The notes: a model not told the origin generated them from the letters alone. Counted from the stretch's first letter, positions 24,655 to 37,215 are shown. The stretch is 64,000 nt of DNA from Alligator mississippiensis (GCF_030867095.1 NC_081828.1:218519978-218583977), one strand, 5' to 3'. A program made the numbers and translations.

Positions 24655-25760
24655 ATCCTCATCAATAAATTAAGCGATTGGGGAATTGATGCCTGCACAG
24701 TTGGATGGTTAAAAATTTTGCTGATGGGGCACATGCAGAGAGTAGTGGTGGATGGGTCGTACTCAACCTTGTGAGATGTGAGCAATGAGGTACCCCAGGG
24801 CTCAGTCCTCAGGCCTGCGCTTTTTAACATCTTCATCAGCGACTTGGATGAGGAGGTGGAAAACACGCTGTCCACGTTTGCGGATGACAGTAAGATGTGG
24901 GGAGAGGTGGACACACTTGAAGGGAGTGAGAGGCTGCAACTAGATTCAGACAGACTACAAAAGTGGGCAGACGAGAACAGGATGGGGTTCAACGTAGACA
25001 AATGCAGGGCGCTGCACCTGGGGAGAAAGAACCCACAGCACACATACAGCCTGGGGAGTTCCCCTCTTGAAAGCACAGAGGCAGAAAGGGATCTCGGAGT
25101 CATTATTGACTCCAAGATGAACATGAGCTGCCAATGCCAGACCGCAGCCAGCAAGGCCACCCATACTTTGTCACGCATCCAAAGGTGCATCTCAAGCCGG
25201 TCCAGAGAGGTGATCCTCCCCCTCTACATGACACTGGTCAGGCCGCAGTTGGAGTACTGCGTCCAGTTCTGGGCACCGCACTTCAGGAGGGATGTGGCCA
25301 GCCTGGAGAGGGGTCAGAGGAGGGTCACCTGCTTGGCGAGAGGGCAGCAGGACAGGCCCTACGAGGAGAGACTGAAGGACCTGAACCTGTTCAGCCTCAG
25401 CAAGAGGAGGCTGAGGGGGGACCTGGTGGCTGCCTACAAGCTCATCAGGGGGATCAACAGCAAATAGGCAGAGCCCTTTTCTCCCCAGCACCACCTGGGG
25501 TGATGAGGAACAATGGTCATAAGCTGATGGAGAATAGGTTTAGGTTAGAGATCAGAAGGCAATATTTTACAGTTAGGGTGGCCAGAATCTGGAACCAACT
25601 TCCCAGGGAAGTGGTCCTCGCCCCTACCTTGGGCAAATTCAGGAAGAGGTTGGATGATCACCTGTCTGGGGTCTTGTGAACCCAGCATTCATTCCTGCCT
25701 GTGGCAGGGGGTCAGGCTAGATGATCTGTTCAGGTCCCTCCTGACCCTAGCTACTATGAA
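24655..25760 (+). mobile_element. Older CR1, second part
   Basis: It continues the RT of the older copy: INKLSDWGID directly follows the KAFDTVSHPIL of the first part. Then come VPQGSVLRPALFNIFISDLDE, FADDSKMWGEV and the C-terminal region in two overlapping frames (24,778-25,467 and 25,134-25,679). It ends in the CR1 tail at 25,760. Confidence 0.85.
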
Positions 25761-26535
25761 ACTATCAGTTGTGTCCAGCTCTTCTCTCTTCCTCTCTCCC
25801 ACAGGTCATATCTTTTATTGGACTGCTTATATAGTTGGGAGAGATAGTAGCAAGGTGTCCAGTGCAAAGTGCCCTTCCTCAGCAGCAGACAAGCTCCTCT
25901 CAGTTCCTGGTGACTTTTGGTCAACCCCATCATGGACATACAGGTGGAGGCTGGGTTTTTACTATGTGTGGTGAAGCAGGCCAGTTGAATGAGCCATAAT
26001 GAGCCATTGCCTGTGTTCGGTCCATGGTCAGAAAAGCAAGTTTGTGCTCTGTGGAGAACGGGTGCAGGGGTCCCTTGAGGACACGGGCTGAGAGGTCAGA
26101 TGTGCAGCGGCTACTCTGTGCAAACTGCCCTCCTGCTGGTGCTGCTCATGCCTCAATTCCCCGATGGGACTGGGACCTGCCCTGATGAGGACAGTGCCCA
26201 GCCCCAGCCCCACACACAGGTGGAGGCTGCGGGGTGGTCCCTTGCTGAGCTCTGTGCTTGCAGAGCCGGGTGGGGAGCAGGCTCCCCAGTCCCCACCAGC
26301 AAGCAGCTCCCAGCACCAGCTCCATGACTGCAGGGCCAGTGCTGGGAGACCCTTATATCCTAGCACCAGCTCTACGGTCATGGGGCCAGCACCGGGAGTC
26401 CCTTATCACAATTTTGGAGTGGGGGCTTGCAGCTCCCTGCTGCCAGGGCAGGGGGAAGTAGTCTCTTCCTGGGCTCTGGGGGCAGAGCCCACCCTGGCAG
26501 CTCCCGGAGGCAGGGAGCAATCTCTCACCCCTTGA

Positions 26536-26579
26536 TGGATGACTGACCGGGAGCAGATTTGCTCCCGGTCAGTCATCCA
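26536..26579. repeat. Perfect 20-bp inverted repeat, 4-nt loop
   Basis: Bases 26,536-26,555 and 26,560-26,579 are exact reverse complements (core gactgaccgggagc) separated by gatt. No mismatch, so it is either recent or maintained. It lies in otherwise unassigned DNA. Confidence 0.75.
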
Positions 26580-27184
26580 CATGAACACTAGTGTGCCATT
26601 ATGAATTAAAAGTAAATTTGCTTGTGCATTTATAGACACACATGCTTACTTGGCAGTAAACTAAGCTACTGCCCAGTTAAGTGTCTCGTGTAAACATCCC
26701 CTGATACGCTTATTTGTAGGGTCTTAGACTCACAGAAAAGCCAGGCTGGCAGTCCATACTAAAATGACCACGGGGTAAAATTCCTCCCTGTCTTCAGTGC
26801 AGCACCGGTCTGTGCCTGAGCAGGGTGGGGGCAAGACCCTTTAGGCAGGACCCCACAGTTTTAAGTCCCAGCAGGAGCACTGGCACAGCCCAGTCACAGT
26901 GATGGGGGTGTTGCGTTGTGTTACTAATGCCCAGGAGCATTGGTTAGTGCTCTGATTTGCCCAGATGTGAAATGTTGGAGCAAAGCGAATCCTGTACCCA
27001 ATGGATGGGCATCCCTGGAGCCCCAAATCCTCCTTGCCAAGAGCTCTGGAAACTCCCTCGCAAGTGGGACCCTGGCCTGCTCTGCTCACCCTCTGCCAGG
27101 CCTGGCTGACACCATGCAAAGGACCTGGGACCTCCAGGACTGCACAGTTCCCAGCTCTGGTCACTGCCAGCTGTCAGATTTGAT

Positions 27185-27330
27185 AGCTGCAGAAAAGGGT
27201 CCAGAGACAGGCAACACAACTGGCCATGGGGCTAGAAAGCAGCTGTGCAGGGGGAGGCTGAGAGGCCTGGGTATATTCAGCTTGGAGAGAAAGTGATTCA
27301 GGGGATGGGGCAGCAGTCCTTTGACTGGCT
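27185..27330 (+). mobile_element. Very old CR1 remnant
   Basis: Readable only as RVQRQATQLAMGLES and RGLGIFSLERK, the CR1 C-terminal words. Short and heavily decayed. Confidence 0.35.
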
Positions 27331-28819
27331 GCCAGAAGGCAGGGGGAGGATGAAGCAGGACCTGTACCAATGGCTCCAGCATTTGCAGCCATTCGTGCTG
27401 GAACGGATTTGCTCATGCACGCAGTGATCTGCTGTAGGGTCGGCAAGATGCTGGGGGCAGTGACGTGTGTTAAATATAGCTCTGCCTGCCTTTCTGGTAG
27501 CTGCATGGATCTGGTGGCCCCGGCTCTCTCAGGCACGGATGCTATTCCTCTGCGCTGTGCACGGGGGGACTATAACTTGGAGATGAGCCGTACGAGGGGT
27601 TTTGTGCTTTGCTGCCCTTCTTCTTTCATAAGTCCAGCTTAAGGTGAGTTCACCAGTCTAATGCTCCTGAGGAAAGGGAATGTATCTCTGCAATGTCACC
27701 ATCAAATGTGCACTGAGGGCAGACTGTTATGTGGTCCATAATTTGATCAGGATTGCCACAGTCACACTTTGCACAACTCCGAATACACCACTTGTGCATC
27801 ACGTGACCACAGTGGCCATGCCCAGTTCGGATCTACTTGAGAGCCTTCCTTGTTTCCCCTTTCATTTAAATGCAGGAAATTCTCCCCCTGGAATATGCTG
27901 CAGCCCACATTGTGCTGGAGACCTTGCAGGTGCTGAAAGCAAGACTGGAAAACAAGGAGACATTGCCCCTCTTGGTGCTGGGGAGGAAGGAGGGCACATC
28001 CTTCCTATTTCTCACCTCTGTTGCCTTCCCATGGGGAAAGCAGCTGGGTGCTGGCAGCCCTCTGGACCAGGAAGAGGCAGCGGAGGGTTTCCCTGTTTCA
28101 GGCACTTTGTGGTACTGTGGAAATGGCTCTGGCAGCACAGCGTCTAGACTAATCACCACACACATCCCAGCTCCCCCAGTCCCCATGGAAAGGAGCCTGA
28201 GTGCAGACTAGGCTGGGCTCTGACTGGGTGCAGGAGTCTGCATCGGTGATGTGCAGCTCCAGACATGGTCTTCTGTCCTGCCTCCGCCTCTGCTTCCAGC
28301 CCCAATGGGCAGAGGGTGGAAGAAGAGCCATTACTATCCTATTCTGTAGGGCGTGGACACCCCAACCCTTGCACAGATCTCCTGGGAACAGGGGCTGGCC
28401 GAGGCCCACGTGCCCAACCTCACAGTCCCCAAATGAAGGTGTTTTGAGGATGGTCTGGGGACAGCTGGCAGTGGTGGGTGACTTGCTGCAGAGACTGGGT
28501 GGCAGCTGCTCATGCCCATGGTCTTGTTTGGCTGGGGTTGGTTTGTCCCGGGAAGAACAGCCCGGCACCAGAACAGCCCTCTTTATGGCGTCAAACAGGG
28601 GTTTGACTGAATGCCGACTGGCAGGCAGCAATCGGAGATGCACAATGTGGAGCAGACCCACCTTCTGGCAGGAGTGTGCACATACATGGCACTCAGCATG
28701 TAACATGTACTGTGCTATAAGCCAGTGGTTCTCAACCTTTTCAGTCTGAAGGCATGCCTGGATAGACTTGGGGCCCCCTTTGGAAAATGTCAGCTCTTCG
28801 TTTTCAGTCTTTTTTGGAC

Positions 28820-31000
28820 TACAGAAAAAGAATAGAGCTGTTTTTCTGTTGCAAAGAACTCAGGAAGACCTCCACAACCAACACCTTCACCTCCAATACA
28901 CATGCATAGATTACTAATTCATATACCACTCACACAATGATATCTATATATGCATACATATGTATATTCACTAATTCACACACATACCACCCACCTACAC
29001 ATACAGGTGAATTCCTAAGTTGGGTGTTGTGTTATGTATGTATGTATGTGCTTGGTGTACTTGGGATACCTGGGGAAAGGTTAAGGTAAGAAAGTAGAAG
29101 TGTAGGGAGTGAAAGTCACCGGGACTGGGATTAGTACTGGTAGACTAGAGGGGCCTGGGCCGAAGAACTGAGGCTGGGGGTAACTTTAAGCTAATAGATC
29201 TTAATTGATTAAAAGACAACACCCAAAGCCTGCAGAAGAGGGGAGGGATGCCAGCACAGAAGCTGGGTCTGGAGCCAGAGCTATGGGGGAGCTGAAAAGG
29301 TAGGTGGGGAGAGGGGAAAATGGGACTAAGGGAAAGTGTGGGTGTTAAAGAGATGCTCTGGGTGTGGGGAGCCAGAGGATGGTTCTGGGGCAGCTAGAAA
29401 AGTTGCAGGGAGTGGCAGTAGGTGCTGCGAGCTGGAGAAAGGCTCCAGCTGCTGGAGAAAACTGCAGGACAGCCACGAGGACCTGGGAAGCTGTGGTGGG
29501 GAGGACTACAGAAGGTGGGAGGGAAGTCTGGAAAGAGAGAGACGGAGAGCAGAAAATCAGAGGAAAAGTGGCAGGAGAGACAGAAAGGTGGCAGGGCAGT
29601 GGGAAAGCAGAGAAAGGCAGCAGAAAGTTACAGAGAAAAGGCAATAGATGGCACGGGAGGCTGAAAGGCATCAGGGACAGCAGGAAAGCAAGGAGAGGCT
29701 GAGAGGTGGCAGAAAAGGGGAGACAGAATTGGGTGGAGATCGGGAAACTAGTGGGCTGGGGTGGAGCTGGGAGAGAGAGAGAACGAGGCTGGAATTTAAG
29801 AGAAGGAAGGGACTGGGATTCAGTAAAACATGAACCAACTCAGGGTTGCAAATGACAGTGGTTTTATTGAACAGGGGAGATGGTGACACAATGTTTTATT
29901 GGTTCCCTTGCACCCCCCCCAACACACACACACAGACACACACAATGGCAGCAGGGGTTAGAGAGGCTTGGTGCCGGGGCAGAAGTCCACTGAAGTCTAG
30001 GAGGAGAGACAGAGAGAGAGAGAGTCCAAATTGTAGGAGGAGGTGTGCAGGTAATATCTACCTATCCCAAGCTGGAAGTTGATCCTCGATGGCCAGTCGG
30101 GGTCTCCTTCAGCTCGGTGTTGTCCAGAGGGTGTCGGAGGCAGGGTCTCTGGGGTAGATAGGTGACATGAAGCTGGTCTGGTCCGGATGGAAATGGTGTT
30201 CCCATTGAGTCTGTCTTCACTGCCCCTTTTTATAGGGGCAGACTGTGTGTGACCTTAGTGACAGGAGGCATGCCCAGGCAAGGGTCAGCCCCTGGCGTAC
30301 TGAGCATGTGTGCTCCATGCAGGGACGTGCAATTCTGGGTGTCTGTAATGGTGGGTACAATGGTCGAGTTGCTGGTTCTGCAGGGTCTTTTGTCTTTCAA
30401 ATGCTGATCTTGTCTCTGTTCCTGAGTGAGGTCCGTGGTTCCTGGATGAATCAATGTGAGGTGATGGCCCAGTCATTACAGGCCGTTCAGTAGAGACCTG
30501 CTACCATTGTATTTCAATCATTCCCAATCAGTCTCATTCATCCGGGAACCAATTTACATGGGAGAGGTACAATGAATCATATTGTTGCAACATGGGATGC
30601 CCAGGCAGAGGACACAAGATGGAGGCTTGACATCTAAAATGGAAACTTGACATGACTTTAGTTCATTTACAAACACAGGCCTAAACCATACAATATCCAT
30701 ATGAAACAATAAAAATCAATACGAAAATGATAATAATACAATATACAACAGTAAAAATCAATACAAACCTAATAATTATCCAATATAAAACAGTGGATAT
30801 CCAAAACCAAAAACTTGCTACCAAAAAAGAAAAAAAAAAGAGAAAAAAATGTTAAAGCTTATCCTAAGTCTGAGCTCGCTTATGCTTGTCTATAGGGAAT
30901 AGAGAGGGAGAGAAAGAAAAGTCAGAACTAGTTGGGGAAGGGAAGGGAATGCTGCACGAAGGAGTGAAACCCTTGTCCTTGAAACGAGACAGGCTTTGTC
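28820..31000 (-). mobile_element. LTR-like fossil family A, copy 2
   Basis: Minus-strand counterpart of 9,310-12,480 without the CR1. On the minus strand it shows a promoter-like cccctataaaaagggg near 30,225-30,240, an aataaaacc signal near 29,870 and then a pyrimidine-rich leader. Together these indicate an LTR with adjoining internal sequence. Non-coding; family unknown; an old copy. Confidence 0.5.
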
Positions 31001-32000
31001 AGCACGGCAATCCAGAGGGATGACATGAGGCAGCCAGTCACGGTCCTGCTAGCTTTGATCTCTCTCTCTCCAGCGAGCTGTGCAGAGAGGATACAGCTGC
31101 ACAGACTTGTCTGTCGTGGAGGAGTTTTTGAAGGGACAGCTAATTCCCGTTATCATCCTACTTCTGGTGTCCTGGGAGTATTTGCATGCAGGAATTCACA
31201 TTTGCTCCAGGCTCACACCTTCAGAAATATCATTCATCGTTGTGCCCTCTTGCCATAACGCAGGTTGCCTTAGATTTGAGAACTGCCATCCTGGCCCCGA
31301 CAGACGTTATTCCCTAGGACACTCTCTTGGTCAATGTCTCTGTCTGAATAAGCTGCCAAATGAAACGGTATCACGTTTGCAGTTGAATGAGTCTCTTCTT
31401 CCCCTGTCTGTGTCTGGCTGATGCGGCAGGTACAACGTCACTCACCTTTCAACTACAGTTTAATGTTTCCATTCTGGACCATCTCAGCTGTAACATCTCT
31501 TACCCTACCACAGCACAGAAGATATCAAAATCCACTGCTTATGGTGGAAAATCTGCAATCTAAAGAAAAAAAGAAGCCAGACTACACAGCAACATCTTCT
31601 TAAGCCTGTGTCTTGCTGTGCCTCCCTGCCTCTGTGCAGATGCCCGAGGAAGATTGTGCATTTAAAGGCTTGTCTACCTAGTGGATCCAATAAAAGAGAT
31701 CACCCTAAGAGCTCCTTGCCTCTGGCATAATTTCTGCACCATCACAGCTAGAGCATCACTCCACTATTTTTGGTAATTCAGTATTACCAATTAAACTAGT
31801 TAGTAAGACTGAGTGTTCTCACACATTAAAAGTGTGGCCTATCCTGCTGGGCTCGGGCATGCACGCACTACCCCGCTGCCATCGTGAAGGTGGGGAGAGG
31901 AAGCAATGCAATCTTGGTGGTGTGTCAGGGAAAGGCTTTTCACAACCGGCTGTGCAGGAAGCAAATCAAGGGAGCAGTGAAATGAGAAATTATGACATTT
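31001..32000. other. Region downstream of minus GIMAP gene
   Basis: The 3' UTR of the minus-strand gene should lie here, but no minus-strand AATAAA is obvious. Near 31,670-31,700 the words ccaataaaagagatcaccc look like the tail of a dispersed repeat. Confidence 0.4.
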
Positions 32001-32713
32001 TTAGGGTCTTTTCAGCCACCACCTCTTTCTGGCCTTTTTTTGCGTGAAGGAGCTCACTGGCTTTTCAGTGAGTTTGGCAGGCATGCCTCCTTCTGACTTA
32101 TCTATGAGGGGCTTGCCTTTACGCTTCTTGACCACCTTATCAACCAGCTGCATCAGCTCCTTCACCTGGTTCTCCCGCTCTTGTCCAGTCACTTTGTTGT
32201 TGAAAGCGCAGTACCGTTTCCCACGCCATTTGATCAGCTTCCGGAGACCTTTGTTTTTAGACTTTGTCACATACTCCTTCAGGGAGCCGTCGCCCAAGTC
32301 TTCTTTCCGAGTGAATAAGACAATCACGAACTTCTTGGCGTTAGGACCAAAAATCCGCTTTACTTGCTTCACTGCTGCCTCGTCTTCTTTAGTGTAACGG
32401 CCCAGCTGGGTCACCAGCACCAGAGCATGGGGGCCCGGTGCACAGAGCCGGAGGCAGTTTTTGATCTCCGGGGAATCATATGGCACCTGTCCATCGAAGA
32501 TGTTGGCAGTGTCAATAAGCTCAAAGTTTTGTCCGTGCCATGTCCCGCTCTCCTTGCTGCATGCCACAGTGACGGGCTGTGCACTCAGTTTGGACTCAAA
32601 CTTTTTGACCCCGAGGAGGGTGTTTCCTGTGGCACTTTTCCCAACTCCAGTTTTACCAACCAGGACAATTCTCCATGTTGAATCCTCTGGCTCTTGGCTT
32701 TCACCCTCCTGTG
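32001..32713 (-). CDS. GIMAP family GTPase, large AIG1 exon
   Basis: On the minus strand the exon starts after acceptor cccaacag (exon base 32,713) in phase 1 and runs to TAA at 32,001-32,003, 237 codons including the stop. The motifs in order are P-loop GKTGVGKSATGNTLLG, G3-like DTANIFD, the box LCAPGPHALVLVTQLGRYTKED, G4 TRKEDLGDGS and CAFNNK. The C-terminus is short and basic (KKARKRWWLKRP) with no membrane anchor, unlike several GIMAPs that end in a hydrophobic segment. Joined to the start exon at 33,200-33,251 the product would be about 252 residues, slightly shorter than typical single-domain GIMAPs. The open frame upstream of 32,713 is intron and should not be counted. The gene faces away from the plus-strand GIMAP locus about 7.5 kb to its right. 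Which mammalian GIMAP it corresponds to cannot be told. Confidence 0.88.
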
Positions 32714-33199
32714 CTGTTGGGAACAAGTGGGCAGAGTCAGAAGAGCAGCACACACAGGAAAAGGAGCAGTAGAGAACTGCAAGATTTGTTAATAATTATA
32801 CTCATCGTGTTCAATTTGCACGGAAAGACTTGTGGTGTGTTTGTTAATTAACGCATCACCGTATTGTGACATCGAGTGTTGCCCTGGCCTCAATGATTGC
32901 TCACTCATAAAAACTGTTGGAGTTGGTGGTCTCCAAGAAGGGCCCACACAGACAGGGCAGCAGAGGGGAGCTGGGTCTGTGGCCCAGTGATGGAGCTGTG
33001 CTGCGTGGATGCCAAGACCGGAGTGGCAGCAGCACTTTCCAGCAGGGTGGAGGTGAGTTTGCCATGTTTGCCCAGTGCTTGCTATGAGCAGGATTAACCT
33101 ATGCAATGTGCATTCAAGCGGTCATACTTTAGGGAAGCCTGAGCTGAGCAGAAAAGGGAAGGGGAGGTCTCAAAAGAGCTCCAAGCATCATTTTCTTAC

Positions 33200-33251
33200 C
33201 CTGGTTGGATTTCTTGGATCCTTTATTCTTTTCTTTCTTGCCCATGTGGAC
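33200..33251 (-). CDS. Start exon of minus-strand GIMAP gene
   Basis: A predicted 52-nt exon on the minus strand: acceptor tgtttcag before 33,251 and donor CCAGG|gtaaga after 33,200. It holds ATG at 33,245-33,243 in a strong context (ccacATGg), followed by the Lys-rich MGKKEKNKGSKKSNQ plus one base. It leaves in phase 1, and the base G joins CA of the next exon to give Ala, so the frame runs without a break into the AIG1 exon. A short basic N-terminus from a separate ATG exon is the usual GIMAP gene design. The six bases before the ATG would be 5' UTR. It is inferred from signals and phase; a transcript would settle it. Confidence 0.6.
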
Positions 33252-33339
33252 CTGAAACATTCGCAATGCAGAGTTACTTACAAATATGAACGTACAGGTG
33301 CAGAGTATGGAAAGCAGTCTCAGCAAAACTCAAATTGCC

Positions 33340-34205
33340 AACCCCAAGTTTCTTTGGATCACATCTTGTCCAGCCCCCTGCTCAAGGAAGGACCCTCCCT
33401 GACTAGACCACCCCAGCCAAGTGTCCGTCCAACCGGCTCTTGCAAATCTCCAAGGTTGGAGACCTCACAGTTTCTCTTGCTGCCTATTCCAGTCCTGGAC
33501 CACCCTCCGAGTCAGAAAGTTCCTCCTCAGCTCCAGACTCAATTTCCCCTGCTGCAGCTTGAGGCCACTGCTCCTAGTCCTGTCCCCTACGGCCACAGAG
33601 AAAAGCCCGTCTGCATCCTGTCTGTAAAATGCCCTTCAGGGGTTGGCAGACTACTATCAAATCCCCTCTCAGTCTTCCCTCCTCCAGACTAAACAACCCT
33701 AACACTTTCAGCCTTTTCCGATAAGTCTGTCTCCCAGACCCCGTGTCACTTCTGTTGCTCTGCACTGAACTCTTTCTGATCTGTCCACATCCTTGGTGAA
33801 GTGCGGGGCCCAAAGCCAGACACTGCGCTCCAGGAGAGACCTCACCAGTGCTGCACAGAGTGGAAGAAGAATCGCTTCCCTCGATTTGCAAGTCACGCTC
33901 CTGTTAACACAACCCAAGATGCTGTTGGCTTTATTATTTTTTTTGCCACAAGAGCACATTGTTGTATTGTTGGCTCACGCTCAGCCTCTGGGCTGCAGTA
34001 ACCATCAGGCCCTTCTCTGCAGTCCTGCAGCCCGCCAGTCATTCCCCAGTCTCTATTTGGTCCTGTGGTTATTCCATCCCAAGTGCAGGGCTTTGCACTT
34101 GTCCTTGCTGAATCTCATCTCATTGACTGCAGACCATTTCTCCAGCCTATCCAGGTCATCCTGGAACCTCGCCCTGCCTTTCGGACTGTCTGCACCTCCA
34201 TGCAG
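33340..34205 (-). mobile_element. Old CR1 subfamily fragment
   Basis: Minus-strand CR1 C-terminal coding remnants (RREAILLPLCAALVRS-like, RRLRGDLIVVCQ) and a body diverged from the other copies here. It lies just upstream of the minus-strand GIMAP start exon. Confidence 0.7.
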
Positions 34206-35475
34206 CTGGGTGGGAAGCCCCATTCCCGCCTGTAAATATAAATCTTCTCTCTGTCAGTTTGTGGCTGTTGTTTCTGGTAAGTCCAAGGGGTGCTCTGGTG
34301 AACAGAGCATCTCCTATTTCTTGCTGTCGCCTACCTGATGTATTTATAGACAGGCACTAGATCACCTCTCAGCCTTCTCTTGTGGAGGCTGAAGAGATCT
34401 AGGTCCCTCAATCTCTCCTCATAGGACCTTACCTGCAGTCCCCTAACCACATGAGTGGTCTCCTCTGGACCCTCTCCAACCTGTCCACATCCCTCTTGAA
34501 GTGCGGCGCCCAAAACTGGACGCAGTACTCCACCTGTGGCCTGACCAGTGCTGCGTAGAGAGGGAGGATCACCTCCCTAGACCTGTTTGTGATGCACCCA
34601 CTGATGCATGATAATGTGTGGTTAGCTTTACTGATCCCTTCATCACATTGATGTCTCCTGTTCATCCTGGAGATGACTATGACTCCGAGATCCCTTTGTG
34701 CTGCTGTGCTGCTTCGAGAGTCACCACCCAGCCTGTGTGTGTGTTGGTGATTCCTTCTCCCACAGTGTAGCACTTTGCACTTATCTTTGTTACACTGCAT
34801 CCTATTCTGTTCTGCCCACTTTTCCAACCCGTCCAAATCCACCTGAATCTGTTCCCTGCCCACTAGTGTGTTTACTTTGCCTCATACTTTGGTATCATCT
34901 TCAAATCTGGACAGAGTGCTCTCCACGCCCCCTCCAAGTCACTGATGAAGATATTGAACAGCACCGGTCCAAGGACCAAACCTTGCAGGACCCCACTGCC
35001 CACATCTTTCCAGGTCAATACGGACCCGTCCACCACCACTGTCTGGGTGCAACCCCTAAGCCAATTCACCACCCACTTGACCATGTAATCATCTACATCA
35101 CAGCCATTTAGCTCATTTATGAGAATGGGATAAGATACCGTATCAAAGGCTTTTTTAAAATCCAAGTAAATGACACCTACCTCAACTCTGGCATCTAAGC
35201 ATTTTATAACCTGGTTGTGAAAAGAAACCAAGTTTGTCAGGCAGGATCTACCTGCTATGACCCTGTGCTGGTTGCCTTTCAGCATTATTTTTCCTGCTGG
35301 ACTCCCACAAAAGTGATCCTTGATAAATTTTTCAAAGGTTTTCCCAGGGGTAGAGGTGAGACAAACGAGCCTGTAGTTACCCGGATCCGTCTTTCTCCCT
35401 TTCTCAAAAATAGGGACCATCTTGGCCCTTAACGAGTCCTCTGGGACCTGTCCTGAGTGCCAAGTAAAGCAAGAA
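34206..35475 (-). mobile_element. CR1 LINE, 5' truncated, broken
   Basis: Minus-strand RT remnants include MVPIFEKGRKTDPGNYRLVC, GRSCLTNLVSFHNQVIKCLD, KKAFDTVSYPILINEL and [20 protein letters not shown]. They lie in two frames (34,429-34,863 and 34,872-35,420), with the active-site region between them broken. Confidence 0.85.
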
Positions 35476-36104
35476 CACTGGGCAGTGCAAGAGGAAGAGC
35501 TAATGTGCAGGGAGCTGACTGTATTAAGGACATTGCAAATTCTTCAGTCACAATTAAGTGGCAGTGGATCAGTTCAAGTGCTGCATGCACCGGTCTGCCC
35601 CTTTGGAACGACAAAGTAGGTTGTTGCCTTTCTGAACAACTCAGTCTCTAATGGGTCAATGATGTCTGTCTTAAAACAGGAACGTGCCCTTTCCTGTAGC
35701 CACTTTTGGAAAATCGACCCATGAATAGCAGCTCTCTGAATCAGTTGGGTGATAAGTTGGGGTCGTCTGATGGTTTTTATAAACCTCCAGCTTTTGCCTG
35801 ATCAGAAAGTTACTCCTTTTTGTGGAAGAAGGTTTTGACATGCTGGAAATGATTTGGGTCTTCAAAAATTTTTCCGACTTGTATTTTCTCTGAGTGGGTC
35901 AAATCATCAAAACTCAGGCTGTGAAACCCCTCAGGCTCCCAGCACTGTTTAACACTGATGGAGCAACTCCCCTGTGCAACACGACCAAGGACAACTGTTC
36001 CTTTCATGCATGTAAGAGATAATAAGTCAAACGCAAGTACTGTACATGCAAGTATACATACAGGCAACAGTACACACACAGACACACACATACTACTGCT
36101 ACCT

Positions 36105-36420
36105 TTGGGCTGCTGTCTCGCCTCGCAGAACAACTGACTTTGTCTTTTGAGCTGTCTTCAGTCCATTTTCATCCCACTGTCCACGCTGACAGCTGCTCCT
36201 ATATCCTAATGGGTGGGATTGTGTCTCGTGTCCTCCAACTCTCAGTTTGCAATTCATTCAGTGTCAGCCACAACGTGCCAGCACCGAGAGTGAAACCGAG
36301 CAAAGAAAGGCAGCAATTCTAGTTTCCTTGGGTGTCTGGCTGTGGGAGGGGCTACTGGGTTTCAAATAGGCTACAGCACATAAAACAAAAAGGCCTTGCA
36401 AAACCTCTGTACAGATCAAC
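36105..36420 (-). promoter_or_regulatory. Possible promoter/5' UTR of minus GIMAP gene
   Basis: About 3 kb upstream of the minus-strand start exon there is a repeat-poor stretch. On the minus strand it carries a CCCCTCCCAC box, an ISRE-like GTTTCACTCTC (36,288-36,298) and a weak donor AAAG|gtagca near 36,107. This is the distance at which a non-coding first exon would be expected, and interferon-type elements would suit an immune gene. None of these sites is strong and no TATA box is convincing. Confidence 0.15.
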
Positions 36421-37134
36421 ACTTCACACCCAGCAGCCTCCTCAAAGGGACTCGCAGTGAGCTCAGGCACTCTGGCTCTAAAGTCGGGATAACTCGGCAG
36501 AGCTGAGAGCGCTTGTGCCAAGCACGTGAGGAAAGGGCGTTCTCATAGTGAAGGGCACATTGTACTGTGCTCACCAGTGAGTCACATGGAGAATTAACAC
36601 TACAAATGAACACAGTTCCTCACCTGGGGGCTCCCTTCGCCTTTTCCTTCTATCACAGGCTCTCCACACGGAGCCAGTTCAGGTGCAAGATGACCTTCCC
36701 ACCTTCTGCTCCCAAGCATTTCCCCCTTCACAGAAGTGCTGGAAGTCTAGGATGGTCAACACTTGTGATCTGAATGCCATTCTGGGAGGTGATTTTCTTC
36801 TTCTTGCTTTTAGGTGCCAATTGACCATTTCTATTACGAGTGGTTGCCATCTGCTGTTATTGCCAACAAGGTGGTAGCCGTTTCCTTCCATGATGCATGG
36901 TGATGAGGTTGCCCTTAGTAAAGGTGGCTGTCACCTTGCATTATTTCTAGTGAGATGAAAACTGGACCTACAGTAAAAACGGTGGCTGCCCTATGGGTGA
37001 GGGGTGTGGGCAGGACAGGGGCTGTGAGGAAAGTGGAGACATTGTGACAAGTGGGGTGTTCAGATGCAAACCTGCGGAGGCAGGTATCACAGGTGGTGGG
37101 TCAACTCACTACTCTGTATTCGTAGCGTGGCTGT

Positions 37135-37215
37135 CACAGTCATAGAGAAGTGGGGCTGGAAGGGACCTTCAGAGGTTACATCTAGTGCAACACCCTGCCT
37201 GAGGCAGGACTATGC
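37135..37215 (-). mobile_element. CR1 3' fragment
   Basis: cagtcatagagaagtggggctggaaggg-type CR1 3' end in minus orientation, about 80 bp, in unassigned DNA. Confidence 0.55.

Larger units (their letters stand above)
25761..28819. other. Unassigned DNA with a hairpin and CR1 scrap
   Basis: It contains the perfect inverted repeat at 26,536 and a CR1 remnant at 27,185. Near 28,723 the word agtggttctcaacctttt looks like the end of a hAT MITE similar to the one at 43,149. Many overlapping ORFs, none convincing. Confidence 0.45.

Noticed and set aside
32714-32753. Upstream ATG at 32,753 as start of the minus-strand GIMAP
   Set aside because: A good acceptor at 32,714-32,715 and phase identity with all other AIG1 exons show that this stretch is intron; the start exon at 33,200-33,251 fits better.
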